From the NCBI RefSeq assembly GCF_005877055.1, contig NZ_CP039424.1:1922001-1986000 (forward strand): a DNA stretch of 64,000 bases. The letters are read 5' to 3'. Shown in pieces: positions 1 through 8,530 of the stretch (its first letter is position 1; each line of letters starts with the position of its first letter). The stretch comes from Citricoccus sp. SGAir0253 (GTDB lineage Bacteria > Actinomycetota > Actinomycetes > Actinomycetales > Micrococcaceae). The translations under genes and the position numbers were made by a program. The notes beneath the pieces were generated by a model. The model saw only the letters and a list, made by a program, of their open reading frames with translations. It searched no databases and had not been told where the DNA came from.

Positions 1-837
1 CTGAGCAAGGAGTACCTGTACGGCGTCTTCGGGGACCGGGCCACGTTCCGCTGGGAGCCGGAGCCGATCGTGCCGGTCAGCGGACACGCCCCGGACGCGT
101 CCACGATGGACGCCCTGCTGGCGATGGTGGACGCCGCCGACCCGGACCTGTGCTTCACCAACCTCGGGGACATCGACCGGATGGGCCACAGCGACCTGAC
201 CGGCACCACGCTGCGCGCGGCACGCGGGGCCGCCCTGCTGTCCACGGACCGGCAGGTGGGGCGGCTGGTGGACCACCTGGTGGGGCGCGGACTGTGGGAG
301 AGCACGGTGCTGGTGGTCCTGGCCGACCACTCCATGGACTGGTCCTATGCCTGGAAGACGGTGTCCGCGACCGAGGTCCTGGCCGCCGATCCTGAGCTGG
401 TCGAGCACCTGGCCGTGGCCCAGAACGGCGGGGCGGACCTGTTCTCCTGGACCGGGCCCGACGTCGGCCGGTCTGCCGCACTCGAGCGCGCGGCGGCCCT
501 GCTGCGCGCCCACCCCGGGGTGCTCTCCGTCCATGCCCCGGCCGAGCTGCGGCTCGGCGCCGAGGCCGGCGACCTCGTGGCCTACTGCCGGGCCGGGTGG
601 CGGTTCACGGACCCCACCGTGGTGTCCAATCCGATCCCGGGCAACCACGGGCACCCCGCGACCGAGCCGATCCCCTTCATGGTGACGGGCGGGTCCCCGC
701 TGGTTCGCCGGGGCCACGTGTCCTCGGAGCCGGTCCGGACAGTGGACGTCGCGCCCACGGTGGGCTCGCTGCTCGGGCTCGGCGCGCCCGCCGGGGGCTA
801 CGACGGGACGGCGCGGACCGCGGCGTTCGTGGGGTGA
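1..837 (+). CDS. alkaline phosphatase / phosphodiesterase superfamily protein, 5'-truncated by window
   Basis: The reading frame is open from base 1 to a TGA at 835-837, so the amino end lies outside the window and 278 residues are visible. The segment NLGDIDRMGHSD, followed by VVLADHSMDWS and later NHGHPATEPIPFMV, matches the metal-binding part of type I phosphodiesterase/nucleotide pyrophosphatase and alkaline-phosphatase-like hydrolases, where Asp and His residues of DxxGH, ADH and GNHG motifs hold two metal ions. The substrate cannot be told from this fragment. No signal or membrane segment is visible in the part present. The next gene is convergent, with 46 bases between the stops. Confidence 0.7.
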   Translation: MSKEYLYGVFGDRATFRWEPEPIVPVSGHAPDASTMDALLAMVDAADPDLCFTNLGDIDRMGHSDLTGTTLRAARGAALLSTDRQVGRLVDHLVGRGLWESTVLVVLADHSMDWSYAWKTVSATEVLAADPELVEHLAVAQNGGADLFSWTGPDVGRSAALERAAALLRAHPGVLSVHAPAELRLGAEAGDLVAYCRAGWRFTDPTVVSNPIPGNHGHPATEPIPFMVTGGSPLVRRGHVSSEPVRTVDVAPTVGSLLGLGAPAGGYDGTARTAAFVG

Positions 838-883
838 GCCGGGCGGCGGGGCGCTCTCCGCACGGGGCGCCACCCAGGTGGGG

Positions 884-1279
884 TCATCCGACGAACGCGT
901 CGGCGATGGAGACCACGAGCCCGACCAGCCCGGCGGCCACGAGCGTGGCGCCGAGGGCCAGGGACACCGTGGTGATCGGCAGCCGCCGCTCCAGCCGCAT
1001 CTGCGCCGGATTGGTGGGGCTGACGTAGGCGAGCGTGAAGTCCCGGCCGTCCAGCCGGGAGCGTTCCCCCGGGCGGAGCGGCCGTTCGTGGATGTCCTCG
1101 GCGTCGAACCAGCGGGCGCGGGGGTCGTCCGGCTGGCCCACGATGACGACCTCCGTGGTGACCAGGTCACGCTCCCGGGCCCGCAGGACGATCCCGCCCA
1201 CGAGCAGGGGCAGCCCGATCATCGGCCCGAGCCAGGCCATCACCTCCGCGGCGAGGCCGAGGACTTGGAAGCCGTTCAC
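884..1279 (-). CDS. small membrane protein with two transmembrane segments, unknown function
   Basis: The 131-aa protein has a hydrophobic segment near residues 13-30 (AWLGPMIGLPLLVGGIVL) and another at its carboxyl end (VSLALGATLVAAGLVGLVV). About 65 mostly polar residues with several Asp and Arg lie between them. I chose the GTG at 1277-1279 because the protein there begins just ahead of the first membrane helix, a TAGCCT -10-like hexamer lies 7 bases upstream and GGGAG overlaps the same spot. A longer frame exists upstream, but its translation is Arg/Pro-rich and runs antisense into the neighbouring lipoprotein gene. The layout resembles DUF3592-type membrane proteins, but I do not assign it. 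Confidence 0.5.
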   Translation of the reverse strand: MNGFQVLGLAAEVMAWLGPMIGLPLLVGGIVLRARERDLVTTEVVIVGQPDDPRARWFDAEDIHERPLRPGERSRLDGRDFTLAYVSPTNPAQMRLERRLPITTVSLALGATLVAAGLVGLVVSIADAFVG

Positions 1280-1397
1280 GCTCCCAAGGCTAGACGGGTC
1301 CTCCGTGGCGTGGGTCAACACCGCAAGGGTCCGGGCGGGCGGGACATCGGGGCGCGGGTGGCGGCAAGATGGCGTCACGAGCAGAGGGGGGCCCACC

Positions 1398-1991
1398 ATG
1401 CGACCTGCGGCGACCACCCCGGCGAATCGAGCCGCGGAGCCGGCCCGCCGCGCCCGGGCAGGAGGGCCCGCGAGGAGCGCGGGGGTGGCGCTGCGACGCC
1501 GGTGGGACTGCACGGCCTCCTCGGTGATGGTCGGTGCCCTGCTGTCGTCCTGCGGGGTCGGCGATCCGCTCGCGGCGACCGGGTCCGTGCCTCCCCCGGA
1601 ACCTGCGGTGACGTCGTCATCCCCTCACGAGACTGCAGGGCGCTTCGCCAGCCTGGACGAGCTCTTCCGGGAGGTGGACGGGCAGCTGGGCTGTCCCGAG
1701 GACAGCGCAGACCACTACTTCATGGTCGACGGCGCGCCGACGGGGCTGCCGGGACGACAGTGCGGGAGCGGCGTGGTGATGGCCTGGTCCGAGAACCCAG
1801 CCATGGCGGACCACGCCGAACAGGTATTGCGGGACGCCGGCGGCCCCGTGCCGCGGGCCACGGGCCCGGGCTGGTTCGTGGCCGACGTGTCCGCCGTGGT
1901 CGAGACGGGCGGTCTCGAACCCTCCATGCCGGACTCCACGGACCTGCGGAACCTCGCCGGAAGCCTGGGCGGTCGGTACACGGCAGGATAG
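1398..1991 (+). CDS. putative lipoprotein, unknown function
   Basis: The product is 197 aa. An Arg-rich amino end (residues 1-36) is followed by a hydrophobic stretch ending in LLSSC at about residue 52, which reads as a lipobox, so the mature protein would be lipid-anchored outside the membrane. The rest is soluble and has paired cysteines (LGCPED and GRQCGSG) that could form a disulfide. The ATG at 1398 follows a purine-rich GCAGAGGGGGG. The n-region before the lipobox is long, so an internal GTG nearer the signal is possible. No family recognised. Confidence 0.55.
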   Translation: MRPAATTPANRAAEPARRARAGGPARSAGVALRRRWDCTASSVMVGALLSSCGVGDPLAATGSVPPPEPAVTSSSPHETAGRFASLDELFREVDGQLGCPEDSADHYFMVDGAPTGLPGRQCGSGVVMAWSENPAMADHAEQVLRDAGGPVPRATGPGWFVADVSAVVETGGLEPSMPDSTDLRNLAGSLGGRYTAG

Positions 1992-2098
1992 TCCCGCCTC
2001 GGCCGCGAGGGCCGCTGAGCCGGCCCATTCCCGACGACGGCAGCCCGGGCAGGCGGTGGTGCGCAGCGGGTGGGGAGGGCCCGCTGGGGAAAGGCAAA

Positions 2099-2123
2099 GC
2101 CCCCGGCCCTGGGGGCCGGGGGC
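2099..2123 (-). terminator. intrinsic terminator of the tRNA gene
   Basis: A perfect 11-bp inverted repeat (2099-2109 and 2113-2123) with a 3-base loop begins 5 bases past the tRNA 3' end on the minus strand. It is followed on that strand by TTTGCCTTT. Position and shape fit a rho-independent terminator. Confidence 0.75.
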
Positions 2124-2127
2124 TGCA

Positions 2128-2204
2128 TGGTTGCGGGGGCAAGATTTGAACTTGCGACCTCCGGGTTATGAGCCCGGCGAGCTACCGAACTGCTCCACCC
2201 CGCG
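2128..2204 (-). tRNA. initiator tRNA-fMet (anticodon CAT)
   Basis: The minus strand reads CGCGGGGTGGAGCAG at the 5' end and closes with CCCCGCA, a discriminator A and an encoded CCA (2128-2130), 77 nt in all. The anticodon loop is CTCATAA. Two hallmarks mark it as the initiator rather than the elongator tRNA: an unpaired C1:A72 at the top of the acceptor stem, and three consecutive G:C pairs next to the anticodon loop. The T-arm GTTCAAATC is intact. Confidence 0.95.
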
Positions 2205-3185
2205 TCGGAGACATTGATCCTACAGGCCCGTGGAGAGATACCCAAATTGACGCTCCTGTCGGGACGCACCTGCCATCCTCGAGCGGCCTGCCGCACGATG
2301 CCCCGCTCGCCCCGGGCGCCAGCCCCGAGACGCAGCACGAGGCCAAGGCCACCGGCAGGCCCATGTGCGGCATCTTCGCGGGAACGGCCGAGTTCGAACG
2401 CCAGCTGATCCCCGAACGCCCGAGGGCCCGGCTGGCCGGCGGCCGCGATCGGGTTCGCCCGGACGGCCTGCCGTACGAGATGCTCACGACCATGATCCTC
2501 CCGGCGCCGGTGAACACGCCGAGGCACGGTTCCCGTGGACGCCGCCTCCAGGCTGCGGGTTGGCGACGACCGATCGCGGGACGTGTCCGTTTGGCACCCC
2601 CCACCGGCCAGACCACCGGACCGGTCCTCTGGGACGCTGGCCAAGGGGCTGCGACCTCGGTCCACGTCGACTCGGGAAGGTCCGGTGGGGGTTCGTCTCC
2701 TGAAACGTTGGGCACAGGGTGGCCTGGTCACTCGGAGGGTCACGATTTCCAGGACGCCGAGATCCTCCCGCCGTCTGATCTTCGTGACTCGCTCACCCGG
2801 GTCACGAGAAGGCCGGGCACGGACCATTCATGAGACCACCCCTGCAGGAGTTGTCAGAAACTCTTGCTGGCCGGGCAAGGACATCGTTCCTTGCATTCCT
2901 CTCACCCTCTTCGACTCCATTCAAGAACCGGCGAGCCGAACGCTGGATCGTGGACGACCAGGACCATTGTCCGTAACGGGCTCTCCGCGGCTCGCGCCTG
3001 GGCTTGCGAGGGATCACTGATGGCGGGAGCGGTCCAGGTATGGTCCATGACCCTCAGAGCGAATTTCCTGACCTAGGTGTCAACGACAGTCGTAAAGGGG
3101 GCGGTGCACGACTACAGGGCGTTGACTGAGGCGTCTCCTGCTGATTGGTTATTCCCGTCACTCGCACCAAAGCACAGGGGGAACA
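2205..3185. other. gene-poor stretch, no supportable gene
   Basis: About 980 bases without a convincing gene. Open frames here run into the tRNA or have shadow-like composition. Base composition falls towards the right: sampled 60-base lines at 2821 and 3121 are near 57-58% GC, against more than 70% in the flanks. A short frame starting at ATG 2492 begins MILPAP, like the small ORF at 4013; the first 18 bases of the two frames match at 16 positions. Confidence 0.5.
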
Positions 3186-3488
3186 GTGAAATTTCGTGGA
3201 ATAGCCACCGGACTGGCCGGCCTTGCCCTGGCGACAGGGATGGTGGCGGCCGGGCCAGCACCTGCAGCCCAGGCGGTGCCCTATGCCTGCACGATGACCG
3301 TGAGCGGCCGAGACCTGGGGTGGTACGGCGACGTGAGGTGCTACCAGGGATATGGGGGGTATCGAGCCGTCGCAAAGTGCAATGGCTTCGGCGGGACCGC
3401 CTATGGCAACTGGGTGGGAGTCGGACAGCGTTCCAGCGCGTGGTGCGGGTGGTGGGGCGTCAGCTCGGTCTGGTATCAGACGCGCTAG
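3186..3488 (+). CDS. small secreted cysteine-containing protein
   Basis: The 100-aa product starts at GTG with a strong Shine-Dalgarno AGGGGGAA six bases ahead. Residues 1-30 form a clear Sec signal peptide: a short basic n-region, a hydrophobic core GLAGLALATGMVAAG and an AQA cleavage site. The mature part of about 70 residues is rich in Tyr, Trp and Gly and has four cysteines spaced like two disulfides (contexts YACTM, VRCYQ, AKCNG, AWCGW). Small secreted proteins of this layout are common and uncharacterised in actinobacteria. A bacteriocin or envelope role is possible but unproven. It stands alone, with a hairpin downstream. Confidence 0.75.
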   Translation: MKFRGIATGLAGLALATGMVAAGPAPAAQAVPYACTMTVSGRDLGWYGDVRCYQGYGGYRAVAKCNGFGGTAYGNWVGVGQRSSAWCGWWGVSSVWYQTR

Positions 3489-3535
3489 GGCTGACCTGGG
3501 GCCTCAGGAAGTCCTAACGCGGAGCCCCGGACTTC

Positions 3536-3577
3536 GACTCACGGCGCCATGCCTCCCAGAGCGAGGCGCCGTGAGTC
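3536..3577 (+). terminator. terminator-like inverted repeat
   Basis: Perfect 13-bp arms (3536-3548 and 3565-3577) around a 16-base loop, 48 bases after the secreted-protein stop. There is no T-run, which is common for terminators in high-GC actinobacteria. Confidence 0.6.
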
Positions 3578-3601
3578 GCCTCTGCCTAGGGCAACACTCT
3601 T

Positions 3602-4012
3602 GAGTAGTCCTCCAACCCCGTCAGGTTGGGGGGGCACCCGGTCGGACCCGGTCTAGCTGACGTCATCGTCGAACGCTGAGCACGTCGGCGTTGGTTCGCG
3701 TCGACACGGCAGTCGACTAAGTCGAAGGCCACCCGTAGGGGATCCCGCCCTGGTCCTCACCGTCCAGGACTTCCCGGCAACGGCCATGGTCTCCAGACCG
3801 AGGTGGTCGCGGACGTGCCTGGGCCGGTTGACGCCCCCGGTGAGGGCGCCGCGCAGGTCCACGTCCGCCAACCCGGTGATGGCGACGGGCTTGTCATCCT
3901 TGGTGAAGGACTGGACCTGGCCGATGGGTCGGGGTCGGCTGGTCGGTCGTCGGAGCTTGGGTTGGCGTAGCATCGCTGACGCGAGCGTCCTTGCTCAGTG
4001 AATGGAGCAGTC
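3602..4012. other. intergenic region with a possible gene remnant on the minus strand
   Basis: A 106-codon minus-strand frame (3653-3973) contains protein-like text (QSFTKDDKPVAITGLADVDL, then GALTGGVNRPRHVRDHLG) but has a basic, low-complexity start and end and no good ribosome-binding site. I cannot name a family. It may be a decayed fragment. Confidence 0.3.
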
Positions 4013-4102
4013 ATGATCCTCCCAGCACCGAAGCCCGTCACCAGGAATCCGGGCCGCCTCGCCCCCGGCGCCAAGGCCCTCGTCGTGGTCGTGGCATCGT
4101 GA
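4013..4102 (+). CDS. 29-residue peptide ORF overlapping the next start codon
   Basis: The ATG at 4013 follows AATGGAGCAGTC (GGAG 6 bases upstream). The frame encodes 29 residues beginning MILPAPKPVTRNPGRLAPGA and ends at TGA 4100-4102, overlapping the GTG start of the DHFR-like gene (GTGA). This arrangement fits translational coupling or a leader peptide. It is too short for statistical support, but the MILPAP start recurs at 2492. Confidence 0.4.
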   Translation: MILPAPKPVTRNPGRLAPGAKALVVVVAS

Positions 4103-4656
4103 CTAGGATCGTCGTGTCGATGTGGACCACCCTCGACGGGTACGTGGCCGGCCCCGCCGACGAGATGGACTGGCTGGAACCCGACGACCGCATGATGGCC
4201 TACGAGACGGCCCTCGTCGCCGACGCCGACGCGCTCCTGCTGGGTCGGGTGACCCACGGGGATTTCGCCGGAACGTGGCCCGCGGTCGCCCGGAACGAGG
4301 CGGAGCCACCGGCGGTGCGCCACTACGCGCGGCGCGTGGACGAGATGCCCAAGATCGTGGTCTCGGGATCGGGACAGACCACGGCCTGGGCCAACACCTC
4401 GCACCTGGAGGCCCTCGATGCCCAGACCGTGGCCCGGATCAAGGACGGGGACGACGGCTACCTCGTCGTCTACGGCAGCCTGACCCTCATCGCTTCCCTC
4501 CAAGGACTCGACGCCATCGACGAGTACCACCTGCTGGTGCACCCCACCGCGATCTGCCAGGGCAAGGCGTTGTTCGCCTCACCCACCCGGTTGCGGCTCC
4601 TCTCGGCCGAGACCTTCCCCTCCGGTGTGACGTTGATGCGCCACACCCCGCGCTGA
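4099..4656 (+). CDS. dihydrofolate reductase / RibD C-terminal domain family protein
   Basis: The 185-aa product opens with RIVVSMWTTLDGYVAGPADE, the typical beta strand and substrate loop of the RibD_C (DHFR-like) family. It continues with ADALLLGRVTHGDFAG, KIVVSGSG, DDGYLVVYGSLTLIASLQ and LHPTAICQGKALF, all positions expected for the NADPH-binding reductase fold. Stand-alone members are reductases of unknown substrate in most genomes. The start is the GTG that overlaps the preceding 29-codon ORF; no separate strong ribosome-binding site is seen, which favours coupling. A second member of the same family lies at 57671-58309. Confidence 0.8.
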   Translation: MTRIVVSMWTTLDGYVAGPADEMDWLEPDDRMMAYETALVADADALLLGRVTHGDFAGTWPAVARNEAEPPAVRHYARRVDEMPKIVVSGSGQTTAWANTSHLEALDAQTVARIKDGDDGYLVVYGSLTLIASLQGLDAIDEYHLLVHPTAICQGKALFASPTRLRLLSAETFPSGVTLMRHTPR

Positions 4657-5071
4657 GCGCACCAAGCGAACCGGAGGCGCTGGTCGACGGGCCGCCTCCA
4701 TCGAAGGGCGATCGCCCTTGGCGCTGCCCGAGTACCTGGCCGCCGTCGAGGCCTAGACCGACGTGTGGCTGAACTCCCTGTGGAACTCCGTCGGCGGTGG
4801 ATACACCGACGAGGCCTCCTTGCGTCACCTCGACCTGGGTGGCAGGCCCTGGTGGACAGGAGCGCCGATGGTGGATGCGTGCGACCTCGACGGGGCGCAC
4901 ACGGGTGATGACAGCAGCGGGGCCGGCCTCAGACACCGGCCCCGCTGCAAGGTCCGAGCGCCTGCCGCCTCCGGGATCCTCCCGGGCCGCGAAGGCCGCG
5001 GCGACGGTCGTGGCCAGGGCTCCGGAGGGGGACGGCCGGCATCCCCCTCGGGGGTGGGGCCACCCTTGCGC
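4657..5071. other. intergenic region upstream of the copper ATPase
   Basis: No gene is supportable in these 415 bases. The region holds a 14-bp palindrome AGGGCGATCGCCCT near 4705, a strong hairpin (listed separately) and short frames without start signals. Confidence 0.5.
4914..4948. terminator. strong hairpin, probable terminator
   Basis: Perfect 13-bp arms (4914-4926 and 4936-4948) with a 9-base loop between the DHFR-like gene and the copper ATPase operator. It probably insulates the copper promoter from upstream reading. Confidence 0.55.
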
Positions 5072-5090
5072 TATACCCCCAGGGGGTATA
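5072..5090. promoter_or_regulatory. palindromic metal-responsive operator upstream of the copper ATPase
   Basis: The 19-bp sequence TATACCCCCAGGGGGTATA is a perfect palindrome with 9-bp arms and a central A. It resembles the G/C-tract TACCCC...GGGGTA operators bound by CsoR-type copper sensors. It lies 92 bases before the ATPase start. No CsoR gene is in the window, so a regulator acting in trans is inferred. Confidence 0.65.
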
Positions 5091-5182
5091 TACCGGGAGG
5101 GAGGACATGACCCCGGCACCGAACCGCAGTCCTGATCAACGACCATCGTCTCGGCTGGCCGGCAACCGAGTGGAAGGAAGCC

Positions 5183-7363
5183 ATGAGTACCGCGCCTCAT
5201 CACGATCCGCACGAGCACGCACACCACGCCGACCACGACACGCACGGCCAGGCGATGCCGGAGGGGCACTTCCACTCCGCCGTGGACGAGGAGCACCAGG
5301 TCCACTCCCACGGGGAGCACGCCGGGCACAGCGTGGCCATGTTCAAGAACAGGTTCTGGCTCTCGCTGGCACTGTCCGTCCCCGTGGTGGTCTTCAGCCC
5401 GATGTTCGCCCACCTGCTGGGCTACCACCTGCCCGAGTTCCCCGGCTCCGCGTGGATCCCCCCGGTGCTCGGCACGGTCATCTTCGTCTACGGCGGCACC
5501 CCGTTCCTCCAGGGCGGCTGGCGTGAGCTGCGCTCCCGCCAGCCGGGGATGATGCTGCTCATCTCGCTGGCCATCGCGGTGGCCTTCCTCGCCTCCTGGG
5601 TCACCACCCTGGGCCTCGGCGGGTTCGACCTCGACTTCTGGTGGGAGCTGGCCCTGCTGGTGACCATCATGCTGCTGGGCCACTGGATGGAGATGCGCGC
5701 CCTCGGGGCGGCCTCCTCGGCACTGGACGCCCTGGCGGCGCTGCTGCCGGACGAGGCCGAGAGGATCGTGGACGGCAACCCCGTCACCGTGCCGATCTCG
5801 GCCCTGGCCGTGGGCGACGTGGTGCTGGTCCGGGCCGGGGCCCGGGTGCCGGCCGACGGTCAGATCGTGGACGGGTCCGCGGAGTTCGACGAGGCGATGA
5901 TCACGGGCGAGTCGAAGGCGGTCTCCCGCGGCGTGGGGGACACCGTGGTGGCCGGGACCGTCGCCACGGACAACACCGTGCGGGTCCGCATCGAGGCCGT
6001 GGGCGAGGACACGGCGCTGGCCGGGATCCAGCGGATGGTCGCGGAGGCGCAGGAGTCGTCCTCGCGCGCCCAGGCCCTCGCCGACCGTGCCGCCGCCCTG
6101 CTGTTCTGGTTCGCCCTGGTTGCCGGCATCCTCACCGCGATCGCCTGGACGTGGCTGGGCAGCCCGGATGACGCGGTCACCCGGACGGTCACCGTGCTGG
6201 TCATCGCCTGCCCGCACGCGCTGGGCCTGGCCATCCCGCTGGTCATCGCGATCTCCACGGAGCGCGCCGCGCGGGCGGGGGTGCTCATCAAGGACCGGCT
6301 GGCCCTGGAGCGGATGCGCACCATCGACGTGGTCCTGTTCGACAAGACCGGCACCCTCACCGAGGGCGCCCACGCGGTCACGGGCCTCGCGCCCCGGCCC
6401 GGCGTCTCCGAGGCCCGCCTGCTGGCCCTCGCCGCCGCGGCCGAGGCCGACAGCGAGCACCCGGTCGCCCGCGCCATCGTCACCGCGGCCGCCGACCACC
6501 CCGAGGCCTCCGCCCAGCGGCTGCACGGCACCGGGTTCACCGCGGCCAGCGGCCGCGGGGTCCGTGCCACCGTGGACGGGGCCGAGGTGCTCGTCGGCGG
6601 GCCGAACATGCTCCGCGAGCTGGGTCTGGACACGCCCGCCGAGCTGCGGGCCGACGTCGAGGGCTGGGTGGGCCGCGGGGCCGGCGTCCTGCACGTCATC
6701 GCCGACGGCGAGGTCCTGGGCGCCCTGGCCCTGGAGGACCGGGTGCGCCCCGAGTCCCGGGCCGCCGTGCTGGCCCTGCAGGACCGCGGGCTCAAGGTCG
6801 CGATGATCACCGGGGACGCGCAGCAGGTGGCCCGGGCCGTGGGCGCCGACCTGGGCATCGACGAGGTCTTCGCCGAGGTGCTGCCCCAGGACAAGGACGC
6901 CGCGGTCGCCGAGCTGCAGTCCCGCGGACTGGGCGTGGCCATGGTGGGCGACGGCGTCAACGACGCCCCCGCCCTGGCCCGCGCGGAGGTCGGCATCGCC
7001 ATCGGCGCCGGCACCGACGTGGCCATGGAATCGGCCGGCGTCGTGCTGGCAGGCAATGACCCGCGGGCCGTGCTGTCCATGATCGACCTGTCCCGGGCCA
7101 GCTACCGCAAGATGATCCAGAACCTCGTCTGGGCCGCCGGGTACAACGTCATCTCGGTCCCGCTGGCCGCCGGCGTCCTGGCCCCGGTCGGGTTCCTGCT
7201 CTCGCCGGCGGTCGGGGCGATCCTCATGTCCGTCTCCACCATCGTGGTGGCCCTCAACGCCCAGCTCCTGCGCCGGATCGACCTCGCCCCGGCCCACCTG
7301 GCCCCCCTCGGGTCCGAGGACCGGAGTGGCGCGGCGCGGCCCACGGCGGCCGCCGCCCGCTGA
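5183..7363 (+). CDS. copB: copper-translocating P1B-type ATPase, CopB-like
   Basis: The 726-aa inner-membrane pump has a His-rich amino terminus (more than a dozen His in residues 6-50) in place of a CxxC metal-binding domain. The catalytic parts are all present: TGES (241-244), the phosphorylation site DKTGT (387-391), the SEHP nucleotide-binding motif (424-427) and GDGVNDAP (589-596). The intramembrane motif is CPH (343-345), which marks the P1B-3/CopB group for Cu ions, rather than CPC of CopA. The ATG at 5183 follows GGAAGGAAG. The palindrome at 5072-5090 suggests copper induction. No chaperone or regulator gene is adjacent. Confidence 0.9.
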   Translation: MSTAPHHDPHEHAHHADHDTHGQAMPEGHFHSAVDEEHQVHSHGEHAGHSVAMFKNRFWLSLALSVPVVVFSPMFAHLLGYHLPEFPGSAWIPPVLGTVIFVYGGTPFLQGGWRELRSRQPGMMLLISLAIAVAFLASWVTTLGLGGFDLDFWWELALLVTIMLLGHWMEMRALGAASSALDALAALLPDEAERIVDGNPVTVPISALAVGDVVLVRAGARVPADGQIVDGSAEFDEAMITGESKAVSRGVGDTVVAGTVATDNTVRVRIEAVGEDTALAGIQRMVAEAQESSSRAQALADRAAALLFWFALVAGILTAIAWTWLGSPDDAVTRTVTVLVIACPHALGLAIPLVIAISTERAARAGVLIKDRLALERMRTIDVVLFDKTGTLTEGAHAVTGLAPRPGVSEARLLALAAAAEADSEHPVARAIVTAAADHPEASAQRLHGTGFTAASGRGVRATVDGAEVLVGGPNMLRELGLDTPAELRADVEGWVGRGAGVLHVIADGEVLGALALEDRVRPESRAAVLALQDRGLKVAMITGDAQQVARAVGADLGIDEVFAEVLPQDKDAAVAELQSRGLGVAMVGDGVNDAPALARAEVGIAIGAGTDVAMESAGVVLAGNDPRAVLSMIDLSRASYRKMIQNLVWAAGYNVISVPLAAGVLAPVGFLLSPAVGAILMSVSTIVVALNAQLLRRIDLAPAHLAPLGSEDRSGAARPTAAAAR

Positions 7364-7759
7364 CCCCTCCCCCGGCCGGCGCAGGACCACGAGCGGGGCG
7401 TCGAGGGCGAGGTCGAACCCACCCCTGGCCCGAACGGGCCGGCGCCCGGGAAATGTGGACGAAAGGCCACTACCGCAGCCCGGGCCCCCTTCAGTACGGT
7501 GAGAGGGCCCAGTGAGACGGTGCACGCGGATCACCAGATGGATCAAGCCCGGGGGGATACGGGCCCATCGCATGACGATCTGCGGAGAGGCGGTGGCGTC
7601 AGCCACCGCCTCTCCTTCGTCCCGGGCCAACGACACCGGCCCCTTTTCCCGGGCCCGCGGGCGGCGGCACCGGGACGAGGCGGGGTATGCCATACCCCGG
7701 ATCGGCCGGGCCGGGCTCGCGGCCCCCTCCGGCGGGCGGGAGCTGGTGGGATGGGGACC
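7364..7759. other. intergenic region between the copper ATPase and the SDR gene
   Basis: No gene supported in 396 bases. It contains the hairpin listed at 7584-7615. An open frame running through it into the SDR gene lacks a start signal until 7751-7760. Confidence 0.5.
7584..7615 (+). terminator. hairpin, probable terminator
   Basis: Perfect 14-bp arms (7584-7597 and 7602-7615) around a GTCA tetraloop, followed by TTCGT. It fits a rho-independent terminator, possibly for a short transcript or read-through from the copper ATPase. Confidence 0.65.
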
Positions 7760-8530
7760 ATGACGAACAGCACCGAGCACACTCCCTCCCCTGACCGCCG
7801 GCGTGCCGTGGTGACCGGTGCGAGCACCGGCATCGGGGCCGCCACCGTGCGGCAGCTGGCCACCGTAGGCTGGTCCGTGCTGGCCGTGGCCCGCCGCGGT
7901 GACCGCCTCCGGGCCCTCGCCGGGGACACCGGCTGCGACGTCGTGACCGCGGACATCACCTCCGAGGACGACGTCGCCCGCATCGTCGAGGCGGCCGGCC
8001 CCGTCCACGCCGTGGTCAACAACGCCGGCGGGGCACGCGGCGTGGAGACGATCGCCGACGCGGACCTGGGCAAGTGGTCCTGGATGTACGACGTCAACGT
8101 CCTGGGCACCGTCCGGCTGACCAAGGCCCTGCTCCCGGCCCTGCGCGCCTCCGGGCGCGGCGACATCGTGATCGTGTCCTCCGTGGCCGGCCGGGTCACC
8201 TACGAGGGCGGTGGCGGTTACGCGGCGGCCAAGCACGCGGAGCGGGTGGTCGCCGAGACCCTGCGCCTGGAACTCAATGGCGAACCGATCCGGGTGATCG
8301 AGATCGCCCCGGGGCTGGTCCACACGGAGGAGTTCTCCCTGCGACGGCTCGGCGGGGACCGGGCCGCGGCCGACGCGGTCTACGCCGGGGTGCCGGGCCC
8401 GCTCTCGGCCGACGACGTGGCCGAGTGCATCGCGTGGACGCTCTCCCGGCCGCACCACGTGAACATCGACCAGCTGGTGGTCAAGCCCCTGGCGCAGGCC
8501 GCGATCCACAAGATGCACCGCACCCCCTGA
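7760..8530 (+). CDS. short-chain dehydrogenase/reductase (classical SDR)
   Basis: The 256-aa protein shows the classical SDR pattern: cofactor loop TGASTGIG (19-26), NNAG (87-90), catalytic Ser in IVSS (140-141) and YAAAK (154-158). A basic residue pair after the second strand (ARRGDR) suggests NADP(H). The substrate is unknown. An in-frame ATG at 7751 is an alternative start; 7760 was preferred because ATGGGGACC offers the closer purine stretch. The 3' 151 bases overlap, on the opposite strand, the end of the PAP2 phosphatase gene. Confidence 0.85.
   Translation: MTNSTEHTPSPDRRRAVVTGASTGIGAATVRQLATVGWSVLAVARRGDRLRALAGDTGCDVVTADITSEDDVARIVEAAGPVHAVVNNAGGARGVETIADADLGKWSWMYDVNVLGTVRLTKALLPALRASGRGDIVIVSSVAGRVTYEGGGGYAAAKHAERVVAETLRLELNGEPIRVIEIAPGLVHTEEFSLRRLGGDRAAADAVYAGVPGPLSADDVAECIAWTLSRPHHVNIDQLVVKPLAQAAIHKMHRTP

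Noticed and set aside
2168-2833. 221-codon plus-strand frame
   Set aside because: It overlaps the tRNA gene, lacks a ribosome-binding site and has no protein-like pattern.
2128-4012. tRNA-fMet as the attachment site of an integrated island
   Set aside because: No integrase gene, and no second copy of the tRNA 3' end was noticed in the lower-GC block, which also lies on the 5' side of the tRNA.
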